Assembly: GCA_022511205.1 (NCBI GenBank)
Contig: JAFLRY010000016.1
Span: forward strand, 1-44,488
Origin: Eubacterium sp.
GTDB lineage: Bacteria; Bacillota; Clostridia; Oscillospirales; Acutalibacteraceae
Direction: 5' to 3'
DNA: 44,488 nucleotides
A program made the translations under genes and the position numbers. The notes below the pieces were generated by a model. The model did not search any database and was not told the origin of the DNA. It saw only the letters and a list, made by a program, of their open reading frames with translations. This document shows, piece after piece, positions 31,851 to 40,800 of this stretch; the stretch's first letter is position 1, and each line of letters begins with the position of its first letter.

Positions 31851-33896
31851 TCACTGATTATTCTCCATAAGCACTGCAAGCATCTTTTCCTGATGCTCTT
31901 TCATTTCATCAAATGTCCACCTTGATTTATCTTTGCATAATTGCAGCATGATCATAAATTTTAGTGAGGCAACGCTGATAAGATTTGTTTTTGAATCGAG
32001 ATAATGAATCCGCTTCGTTTCAGGGCTCCAGTTAGAGCCTGAGCTATTGGCGGCGCTCCCTATCATTGCATAATTTCCCAAGCAGTTAATTTGGCATTCA
32101 TTAGGTTTGCCGTCCTCTCCTGTCGCGGATGCTTGCGGATAATAATGCTCAAGACTTCTCCTGGTTCTTGAAAAGTAGAACTGATCAAACATTTTAAGAC
32201 CAAAGTCTGTGCACCCAAGTTTGGCAAAGAAATCCAGCCGTTCTTTGCTACCTTCTTTCAGTTTTTTACCCCGAAGTTCTGCATCATATAATTTCCATAA
32301 TTTATAATCAAGATAATTGAATATAAAAAGCGGTACACCCCTTGATACTTCCGTTCCATCTCCGTATATTTCGACGAATTCGCCTTTATCTTTTTTATTC
32401 AATTCAAATATGCAAAGCTTATACGCCTCGTTCTCTCCTTTCTCCAAAACAACCTCATCAAAACTGCCGGGCCTCGGTGTATTAATATCGTTCAATTTGC
32501 TTTTGTCAAGATACACCTTGTTAAAATATCTGTCTGCAAGTCCCTCAACAAAATCTGCATAGGCAGGAAGGTCTCTCTTGCTCTGCTCCATCAGATAGAG
32601 CAGGCAATAAAACAGGTAGTTCTTTCTCTGCCTCGCAGTAAACGACACCTCAAACATAGACAAAAGCTGCGTAAGTCTGTCCTGCAGAAAACCGTTTTCA
32701 GTATTATTTTCGGTCAAGTTTTTAAGTAAACCTTTAATATTTTCTTTGTGCCATTGCTGTAGTTTCCAGGGATTGCTGTCCATCGTATCCTCTTCCTTTG
32801 CATGATGAACAACATAATTATCCAACAAAAAACGTCCTTTCAGCAAATTATAAGCAAACTTCTTAACCTTGTTTTCATCCATTCTTGCATTGTTAAACTC
32901 TGCAAGCAGTTCCTTGTCATCCAAATTGAATTCTTTGGGAGAAAAGCCTTGTTCTTCCATCCTTGTTATCTTCAAAATAACAAGTAAAAAATTCGGAAAA
33001 TCGATGATTGGCTGAAAAGAATCTTTGATCTCGGTTTCTTCATCATTACGTTCCTGTTTGCTCCCTTTTTCATCGCTGATTATTTTAGCGATAGAAATTT
33101 TTTCAAAAACATCTTTTCTCGTTCCTTTGCTGTTTATCAGCTTTTCCAATAGCCCTTCAAAATTCTCAGGCAAGAAATCATTCAATGCAATTCCAAACAC
33201 CTCTGTATCACTTAAATTCTGTTGAGTATAAACGCTCATTTCCGAACAACATTCCCAAATACGGTTAAAAACCTTTCTCTCAGCCTCATCTTTAAGCTTT
33301 TCCATTAGATTCGCCTTCACTATTTCGTGCTTTTCAAGTTGCTCTCCTCTGGAATTCATAATCTCAAAGTAATGGTTCAAATCAATATCCTTCGGCACTT
33401 CATAATGAATAATATGTACATTCCTTTGGAAATAGGATTTGAAATCTTTTCTATCATTATCAGATACAATTTTTTCGATAGCTGACTTTGCTTTTTTATA
33501 CCCATTTTCTATCCCTTTGTCCTTTTCATCCACATTGAACTTCGGAATAGATTTAAGAGTATCATCCGACTTTTTCCGTGCTCTATACTTAAGCTGATTA
33601 CTATACGGAATATCAAGAACATCCAGCATAAGCCTTATCGTGGTAAGCCTTTGCTGACCGTCTATGATCTCAAATACTCCATCCCCCTTATGATACGATA
33701 CAAGCGTCCCTATATAATATAGCTTATTATCGCCTTTATTATAGGCATCATATATATCTTGTACCAGAGTAGTGATCTCGTCCTCATCCCATGCATAATT
33801 TCGCTGATAAATAGGGATCTCATAAACGCTTTTTTCGCTCCCGTTAAATAGTTCTCCTATAGAAATTTCCTTTAATGGCAAATTCTCCTTTGGCAT
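31851..33896 (-). CDS. GmrSD-type protein: DUF262 plus DUF1524 HNH nuclease
   Basis: 681 residues. The N-terminal DUF262 (ParB-like NTP-binding, GmrS) domain shows Y30QRNYAW and IIDGQQRLTT (Asp79 to Arg83). The C-terminal DUF1524 (GmrD) HNH-like domain has SLEHYYPQ (His584), LGNYAMIG and NSSGSNWSPETK. GmrSD enzymes are type IV restriction systems that cut modified DNA, the DUF262 domain using a nucleotide. The ATG follows the upstream gene's stop directly (TAAATG), with GGAGGAG just before, so the two DUF262 proteins are made together. The region between the domains is helical and unassigned. Restriction activity is inferred from family; no methyltransferase is present, as expected for type IV. 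Confidence 0.85.
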   Translation of the reverse strand: MPKENLPLKEISIGELFNGSEKSVYEIPIYQRNYAWDEDEITTLVQDIYDAYNKGDNKLYYIGTLVSYHKGDGVFEIIDGQQRLTTIRLMLDVLDIPYSNQLKYRARKKSDDTLKSIPKFNVDEKDKGIENGYKKAKSAIEKIVSDNDRKDFKSYFQRNVHIIHYEVPKDIDLNHYFEIMNSRGEQLEKHEIVKANLMEKLKDEAERKVFNRIWECCSEMSVYTQQNLSDTEVFGIALNDFLPENFEGLLEKLINSKGTRKDVFEKISIAKIISDEKGSKQERNDEETEIKDSFQPIIDFPNFLLVILKITRMEEQGFSPKEFNLDDKELLAEFNNARMDENKVKKFAYNLLKGRFLLDNYVVHHAKEEDTMDSNPWKLQQWHKENIKGLLKNLTENNTENGFLQDRLTQLLSMFEVSFTARQRKNYLFYCLLYLMEQSKRDLPAYADFVEGLADRYFNKVYLDKSKLNDINTPRPGSFDEVVLEKGENEAYKLCIFELNKKDKGEFVEIYGDGTEVSRGVPLFIFNYLDYKLWKLYDAELRGKKLKEGSKERLDFFAKLGCTDFGLKMFDQFYFSRTRRSLEHYYPQASATGEDGKPNECQINCLGNYAMIGSAANSSGSNWSPETKRIHYLDSKTNLISVASLKFMIMLQLCKDKSRWTFDEMKEHQEKMLAVLMENNQ

Positions 33897-35366
33897 TTAT
33901 TTCTCCTCCGTTTTCTCCAAAAATTTGTATTTCTTAAAATAATAAAGATAGTTCTGGTGTACTTTTTCTTCTACCTCATCAATATCAGCAGTATTTTCTT
34001 TTAGGTCTGAGTAGTAGATTGGCACTGTCAAATCAGCCATCTTGCTGAGAAGGGCGCTTGGCGAGTCGGATTCGAATATTATCTTGTATATATTAAATCC
34101 GTTCACAATTCCACTGCTTTTGCTGACAGTTCCCATAATGTAGTTTTGCGCAACCTGCCAACCGACATTCCTATACTGTGCACGCATCGAATATGCCCAA
34201 ATAAACGCAAATACCAGAAATTGATCCAGATATTCCGTATCTGCTTTAGAGGGTTTTGCGGGGCAGAATCTGTCAATGTACAGCAATAAAGCGGTATCAA
34301 ACATTAATCGAGTTATTCTCTTACCGACACCATTTTTATATTTTCTAAGATTAAGCGTTTTCACAATCGAGTTATCATTGATAAAGTAACCCTCGTATTT
34401 GCTATTATTTTGAATATCCGCCAGAATATCAAAATAGTGCTTTGCATATTCGAAGAAAGGTTTTCCCGCAATAATGGGGGCATTGATTTGAAACGGATTA
34501 AGTTGCTGAACGCCCATAACAAACGGCATATGCGAGCGATTCAGCTCATCAGCGTACGCAAATGCGCCTTTATAATATTTCGCATACGGGTAATTATCTC
34601 TTGCTGTAATGCCTTTGAACAAATCTATATTGTGCTCCGTAAGTTCCTTAGAGCGATTTCCTTTTACCCACTCTTTCAGCCGATACAGATATTCGTTGAA
34701 TAATACCGCCAGATTCTTTTGATCCAAATCCTCCCACATTTTGACAATGCGTTCCGTTTCGGTCACGTCGATATTATTCATTTCCCGAAGATGATATGCC
34801 TTGAGCAAATCGTGGGGATAAAGAGATTTGCCTCTGGCGTTTTGTGAGTCAAAAAACTGGAAGGCTTCAGAAAGATCCTCCGTAATAACAACGATCAATT
34901 CACAATGCTTGCAAATATATTCCGTGAGATTATTCCTATCCTTTTCATTCGAAAACTTATCTGTTCGCCTCTCCAGAGCTCTGTAATTGTTCTTCACGTT
35001 GTGAAGATTATACTGTTTGCCTATCAATTCCTGCTCAAGAAAAAACGGTTTCCGATCGAGGCAATTCAGCAGAAGTGAGAAAGTAATGATTCTTTGCTGA
35101 CCGTCAACGATATTGTAAACTCCCGTTTCGTCACGGTGCAAAATAAGCGTACCCACCCTATATACTTCCTTGTTGGCTATCATAGCTTCCTCAATATCAT
35201 CAAAAAGCTGGTTTGCATTTTTTGCAGTCCATTTATAAGGACGCTGATACTCGGGTATTTTCAGATTGATTTTTTCCAAAGGATCTCCGTCCTCCGTTTT
35301 AGTAATCTTGTCTTCCAGCAACAAGTCACCTATCTTTGCGATCCCCAGCTTCAATCGGTTATTCAT
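33897..35366 (-). CDS. DUF262 protein without HNH domain (partner of the GmrSD-like gene)
   Basis: 489 residues. The N-terminal DUF262 domain has EYQRPYKW (Tyr40 to Trp46) and IVDGQQRII (Asp88 to Arg92). The remaining 350 residues are helical and show no EHxxPQ/HNH motif, so catalysis would depend on the partner at 31851-33896, to which it is coupled by an exact TAA-ATG junction. It has a TGAGGTGAT ribosome binding site. Paired DUF262 genes recur in defence islands. One reading is that this protein gives specificity or regulation and the partner cuts; another is that both are independent NTPases. Which applies cannot be told from sequence. Confidence 0.8.
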   Translation of the reverse strand: MNNRLKLGIAKIGDLLLEDKITKTEDGDPLEKINLKIPEYQRPYKWTAKNANQLFDDIEEAMIANKEVYRVGTLILHRDETGVYNIVDGQQRIITFSLLLNCLDRKPFFLEQELIGKQYNLHNVKNNYRALERRTDKFSNEKDRNNLTEYICKHCELIVVITEDLSEAFQFFDSQNARGKSLYPHDLLKAYHLREMNNIDVTETERIVKMWEDLDQKNLAVLFNEYLYRLKEWVKGNRSKELTEHNIDLFKGITARDNYPYAKYYKGAFAYADELNRSHMPFVMGVQQLNPFQINAPIIAGKPFFEYAKHYFDILADIQNNSKYEGYFINDNSIVKTLNLRKYKNGVGKRITRLMFDTALLLYIDRFCPAKPSKADTEYLDQFLVFAFIWAYSMRAQYRNVGWQVAQNYIMGTVSKSSGIVNGFNIYKIIFESDSPSALLSKMADLTVPIYYSDLKENTADIDEVEEKVHQNYLYYFKKYKFLEKTEEK

Positions 35367-35711
35367 AATTTAATCACCTCATAGCATCGTTACATATTGA
35401 ATGTATAATATATTCTGTCTATTTATTTCGTTATCATATGCTTTGACAAAATTCGCCCTAATATTAACAGTATACCATAGCGTATAATTAAAAACAATAA
35501 ATGGGCCAGTTTTAACTGTGATATTCTAAGTTTAGGCTATTAAGAGAACTAAACTACTTTTATTTACAAATTATAGCTTTATGGTACAAAAATATGTATT
35601 TAACTAACATTTTGAAGTTTTATACAAATAATTTGTATAATGCACTTGTAAGTTACGGGTACAGTGGAATTTGTCTCTTTCTTTAGTATTCTAAATTAAA
35701 TTTGTCTTCCC
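35367..35711. other. AT-rich gene-free stretch with a perfect inverted repeat
   Basis: 345 bases with no supportable ORF. It must hold the promoter of the DUF262 pair at its left end, where AT-rich -10-like sequences are too many to choose from. At 35620-35640 lies a perfect inverted repeat, TTATACAAA-taa-TTTGTATAA, a candidate operator. No clear terminator was found for the leucine-rich repeat gene to the right. Confidence 0.5.
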
Positions 35712-37301
35712 TTAGGATCGTTCACCATCGATCAGCTTAAATTTTATATCATTTTCTTTTGCGTACTCTTCTGCATACGAACCGGAATAGCAGTTTATAG
35801 TCAACTTCTCGCATTTGGAAAATGCTGCTATCTCTATTTTGCTCACACTTTTTGGTATCGTTATTTCAGTCAAATTATTACAACTACCAAATGCCTGACA
35901 TTCTATTTTTTCAACACAATCCGGAATAGTAATTCTTTCAAGACCTTTACAGTCTTCAAACGATTTTTGACCAATAATTTTTAAACCGTTAGGAATGACA
36001 GTGTTTTTGCAACCCAGTACCAATTTATTCTCTAACTTGTCAATAATAGCGTGGCAGTTGTCTCCGCTATCATATCTTAAATTCTTTTTATCTACATTAA
36101 TGCTCTCAATATTATTGCACATTAAAAATGCGTTTTCATCAATAAAAACAACGTTTTCGGGAATCCTTATATCCATTAACCCATTGAGATAAGCAAACGC
36201 TTCACTCTCAATAATACAAATGTCCTCCGGTATAACGGTATTATTACAGCCTACGATCAACTTATTTATTGCAGTTTCAATAATGGCATTGCATTCGTTT
36301 CTGCTGTCATACATTTCGTTTGCGCTATCTACCACTATTCTTTTAATATTACTGCAGACAAAAAATGACATATTGTCAATTTCCGTAGTGTTATAAGGTA
36401 TAAATAATTCTTCCAAATTTGAACAACCCGAAAAAGCCATAAGACCGATACTCATTACATTTTCAGGAAAAATAACTTTTGACGGACATTCACTGAACGC
36501 AAAATCATTTATTCTAACTACTGTATCGGGAATCACCGTATTTATGCATCCCAACACCAATTCATTTGCACGCGATTTGATAACAGCGTTGCAATTATTT
36601 CTGCTGTCATAATGTGTATTTCTTTCGTCAACAAATATAGATTTTAAATTGATACAGTCCTCAAAACATTTCCCGTAAAGATCTTCAACATTTTTGGAAA
36701 TCACTAATTCTTCAAGCTCTGAACAATTTCTAAACGCGTCAAAACTTATTCGCGTTACGCTTTCGGGAACGGTAACCTTTTTATCATTTCCCAAAAACTT
36801 TTTCAATTCTCCATCGCGTATAAGAAATCTTTGACCGTCTATCAATTCCACCTTTCCGTATTTTTTCAGTGCGTCTAAAAGCTTGTGATACACGATCTTA
36901 TTAGGGTAATATCTGTAATCGGAAAATATAGAAATTCCGTTGCCCTCAAAACATTCAAGTATAGCAGCCGCACAGCCAGCACTGCGGCTTTGCCCGTATT
37001 CGCATTGGCATAAAATATCCAAATCGTCTGAAACTGCGGAATAAATAAATTCAGCAAGCTCGTCCGCTTCAGTGAAAAAAGTCTCATAAGCAAAGTCATA
37101 ATATTTAAGCTCGTCCATATCTAAATCCATAAGCGGAAGCTGAAAAATGCGTTGCACGTTATCGTGAAAAGAAACGGGTTTGAATTTGCTATTCTCCCTC
37201 ATCAACTCAACGTCATAAAATCTGATGAGGGCGGTATTCTCTGGAAATCCCAACTGCAATAATTCTTCTATGCTCTGTCTTGAATGTATTTTTATATTCA
37301 T
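35712..37301 (-). CDS. Phosphatase-like domain fused to BspA-type leucine-rich repeats
   Basis: About 529 residues from the ATG at 37301 (AAAGGAGG site 8 bases before; two other in-frame ATGs are too close or upstream). Residues 1-165 resemble a dual-specificity protein phosphatase: CQCEYGQSRSAGCAAAILE holds C100-x5-R106-S, and an upstream Asp-rich stretch (PLMDLDMDEL) could supply the general acid. The rest is LRR_5 (BspA-like) repeats arranged as three super-repeats, each containing YDSxxxCxAII and LxLGCxNTVIP. There is no signal peptide, wall anchor or membrane helix, so the protein should be cytoplasmic, unlike most BspA proteins, which are secreted. Target recognition by the repeats with dephosphorylation by the N-domain is the natural guess. 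Confidence 0.78.
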   Translation of the reverse strand: MNIKIHSRQSIEELLQLGFPENTALIRFYDVELMRENSKFKPVSFHDNVQRIFQLPLMDLDMDELKYYDFAYETFFTEADELAEFIYSAVSDDLDILCQCEYGQSRSAGCAAAILECFEGNGISIFSDYRYYPNKIVYHKLLDALKKYGKVELIDGQRFLIRDGELKKFLGNDKKVTVPESVTRISFDAFRNCSELEELVISKNVEDLYGKCFEDCINLKSIFVDERNTHYDSRNNCNAVIKSRANELVLGCINTVIPDTVVRINDFAFSECPSKVIFPENVMSIGLMAFSGCSNLEELFIPYNTTEIDNMSFFVCSNIKRIVVDSANEMYDSRNECNAIIETAINKLIVGCNNTVIPEDICIIESEAFAYLNGLMDIRIPENVVFIDENAFLMCNNIESINVDKKNLRYDSGDNCHAIIDKLENKLVLGCKNTVIPNGLKIIGQKSFEDCKGLERITIPDCVEKIECQAFGSCNNLTEITIPKSVSKIEIAAFSKCEKLTINCYSGSYAEEYAKENDIKFKLIDGERS

Positions 37302-37332
37302 ATACATATCCTCCTTTGGGGGATAGTATAAC

Positions 37333-37366
37333 AAAACAGATGTACCAAAAACGGCACACCTGTTTT
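37333..37366. terminator. Hairpin upstream of the phosphatase-LRR gene
   Basis: AAAACAG (37333-37339) pairs with CTGTTTT (37360-37366), extended inward by TGT/ACA and CC/GG with two mismatches. It lies about 20 bases before the AAAGGAGG site and could be a terminator or a 5' leader structure. Confidence 0.4.
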
Positions 37367-37482
37367 GCTTTTACAGATTTATTTTACTTCAACTATTAAA
37401 TATTTCAATTCACCATTTTTTCTTTCCGTCATTATAACGCATTGGTCTTTGGCAAATTAATTTTTATAGTGCTTAAGCAAAG

Positions 37483-37519
37483 ACCTGCGACGAACGCATT
37501 GTCCGCCACAGGTTTTTTT
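37483..37519. terminator. Possible terminator downstream of the dnaA-like remnant
   Basis: ACCTG (37483-37487) and CAGGT (37509-37513), with further partial pairing (GCGAC / GTCCGC, one bulge) and a plus-strand T7 run. The stem is imperfect. Confidence 0.4.
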
Positions 37520-37785
37520 ATTCTTTTTCAGGCAATGTAATATCGATGATAAGTCCCCATTTAAATTTTGTGCACAATCGAGAGGCTATGCCGTCAAGTT
37601 TATTTGGGTGCGTATTTGATGTTATAACTAATTGCATTTTATTCTCAATAAAATGATCTACTATCATCAATATCTCACATTGTACAGTGGAGTTACCCGA
37701 AACAAAATGAATATCATCAACAAATGAAGCGATTTGACGGCTTAATGTTAAAAGTATCAAATCTATTTTCCGTATCAAATTTCAT
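37518..37785 (-). pseudogene. Decayed dnaA-like gene (internal deletion and frameshift)
   Basis: An ATG at 37785 with a GGGAGAATAATT leader starts MKFDTENRFDTFNIKPSNRF, the entry of a DnaA AAA+ domain (FDTF...SNRF), and stops after 22 codons. In the next frame the sequence resumes with FVDDIHFVSG (Walker B), then VITSNTHPNKL, ASRLCTKFKWGLIIDI (sensor I and Arg-finger-like region), and ends at 37518. The Walker A segment and about 80 residues are missing, the two parts are out of frame, and the lid and DNA-binding domain IV are absent. The second frame has no normal start codon at its head. It lies 30 bases after the PolC-like gene on the same strand, so it was probably the last gene of that operon. 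Confidence 0.8.
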
Positions 37786-37815
37786 AATTATTCTCCCTGG
37801 GAGTTGTTTTTTATA

Positions 37816-40800
37816 TTAAAATAAAGAAATTTGGTTTTGATCAGGTATATCCCTAAGAGCGCCCAGCTTTTTAAGTGATTCAACTACACTTTTACCGATT
37901 CCTGCCCTTGCCATTAAATCGTCACAAGATATAAATTCACCATTGCCATCATTACGCGCTTTGATGATTGCTTTTCCTGCATTTTCGCTAACGCCTTCAA
38001 TTGCGCTAAAGGGTAAACGGATTCTCCCATCCTCAACCATATAGATTTTGGCATCTGATTTATAAATATCAACCGGCAAAAAATCTATACCTCTTGCAAA
38101 CATCTCAATAATAATTTGCAATATAGAAAAAGTATTTATGTCCTTTTTCGCCTTTTCACTGCTATTCAATACAATTTCATTCATCTTTTGCTTTACTGCC
38201 GACTTCCCTTTAACAACTAAAGAGGCATCAATACTATTATCGCTATAAACCGTAAAATAGGCCGAATAAAAATTAATAGGATAATAAATTTTGTACCACG
38301 CAAGCCGGAGAGCAGAAATAACATATGCCGCTGCATGGGCTTTAGGAAACATATACTTTATCTTGTAACAGGAATCAATATACCATTGTTCAACGCCGAC
38401 AGTTCTCATAGCTTCTTCAAAAGGCGGTAATTCTTTTAGAGCCTTACCCTTTCGAGTGATCTCCATAATTTTAAAGCAATCTTTTTTCGAAAGCGGAGAT
38501 TTTCTGCCCGTGCTGATTTCATAGTTTTCTGCTTTATGGATAAGATACGTCATAATATCATCACGGCATCCTATGACCTGTGAAATATTACAAATTCCGT
38601 TTTGAATAAGATCTCGTGCATTACCAAGCCATACGTCTTTACCGTGTGACAAGCCTGAAATTTGAAGCAAATCAGCAAACGTCTTAGGCTTCGCCTCTTC
38701 AAGCATCCCCATAACAAAAGGGGTGCCCATTTCAGGAATGGCAAGAGTTCCGGTATTGCAATCAATATCTTCCGGCTGAACTCCTATCGGTTCGGTTGAA
38801 GTGATAAGTTGATAGAGTCTTGGATCGGATAAATCGATATCCATTACGGAAACACCCGTTGAATCTTCAAGGTATTTATACATAGTAGGATTTTTATGCC
38901 CAAGCTCATCAAGCTTAAGTAGTGTATCATGAAGCGAATTTTTAAAATCAAAATGAGTTGTTTTTTCATCCTTTTTACTATCGCCTGACGGAAACTGAAT
39001 AGGGGTAAAGTCCTCAATCGTATAGTTCTCAGGAACAACAACCATTCCTCCTGGATGCTGGCCTGTTGTGCGCTTTATGCCTGTGCAACCTTCAGTCAGT
39101 CTGTTGATTTCTGCTTTTGACACTATGTTAGCCAGGCCACGCTTGTTCAAGTAAGCCATAACATATCCTTCTGAAGTTAATTCTGCAACAGTGGATATCG
39201 TTCCTGCCTTAAACACATATTCTTTGCCAAATAACTCTTTAGTATATCGGTGTGACTGAGATTGATATTCATCAGAAAAATTCAAATCAATATCGGGTTC
39301 TTTATCTCCGTCAAAGCCAAGGAAAGTTTCAAAAGGAATTTCATGACCATCACGTTTCATAGATACACCGCAATTAGAGCAATTTTTAGGCGGTAGGTCA
39401 AAACCTGATCTATATTCACCATGCAAAAAGAATTCGCTATGCTTACACGCTTTACAATAATAATGAGGAGCAAGCGGATTCACTTCGGAAATACCGGCTA
39501 AATGTGCAGCAAGAGAAGAGCCTACGGAACCTCTGGAGCCAACCAAATATCCGTTCCTTTCGCTTTCTTCAACAAGACGCTTAGCTATAACATACAGTAC
39601 GCCAAAACCGTGTCCGATAATTGAATCCAGTTCTCTCTGCAATCGTTCTGATACATATTTAGGCACAGGATCGCCATAAAGCTCCTTTGCTTTTGACCAG
39701 CATTTTTCTGTGAGTTCTTCATCAGCGCCATCAATATGCGGCTGAAAAGTCCCCGGTGGTATTGGCGGAATGTCATCCATAACCATATCGGCAATTTTAT
39801 TCGGATTATCTATAACGAATTCTTTTGCCCGATCACCTGCCCAAGCAAAATCATCAAGCATTTCATCTGTTGTTTTGAAGTAAAGCGGCGCCTGATTATC
39901 AGCATCATTAAACCCTTTTGATTCCATAATAATTGAACGGAATTTCGCATCTTTTTCATCAAGGAAATGAACATCCCCTGTTGCAACGACAGGTAACCCT
40001 AACTCATCCGCAAGAGCAATAATCTTTTTATTGATATTTATTAAATCATCTTCGCAAGTAATCTTTTCATAAAGTTCCTTATCAGAATGAATCATAAACA
40101 TATTATTGCCGTTAGGTTGAATTTCAAGATAATCATAAAAAGACGCAATTTTTTTGAGTTCTTCATTTGATTCTTCACGAAGAACAGCCTGATAAAGTTC
40201 GCCCTGCTCACAGGCGGATCCTACAATCAATCCGTTGCGCTTTCGAGCGAGCAATGATTTTGGAATAAGCGGTCTGGTTTTATATGTTTTTATATTTGAA
40301 TGCGTAATAAGTTCATACAAATTCTTTCTGCCGTATTTGCGTTTCTCTTTAGGAATACTTTCATCAAGTGACGTATCCTCTTTCACAAGCAGAATTATAT
40401 GATACCGTTTAAACTCATTTGTTTTCATTTCCACAAAATCAGGATATTTTTCGTCATCAACTAAATATCCCTCCATACCCAGAATGAGTTTTATTTTTCC
40501 TTTTGCTGTTTTATATGCCTCCGGCAGAGCCTGTACAACTCCGTGGTCTGTTATAGCTATTGCTTTATGACCCCATTCAATTGCCCGACTGACAAGAGCC
40601 GAAGGAGATGATACTCCATCCATATCCGATAAAGAAGTGTGAAGATGAAGTTCAACTCTTTTCTCTTTTGCTGTATCTCCTTTTTCGGCTTTTAATACAG
40701 TTTGAATGTTGTCAGCTGTAATTACATATTCTTTTAGATATCTGTCATATGTGTATGGGCCACTCACAATTAGTGTTTTAGCGTTATTAATTCTTTTATC

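Noticed and set aside
35712-37301. CRISPR- or repeat-array-like periodicity
   Set aside because: The periodicity is at protein level (leucine-rich super-repeats) with diverged DNA and no spacer-repeat pattern.
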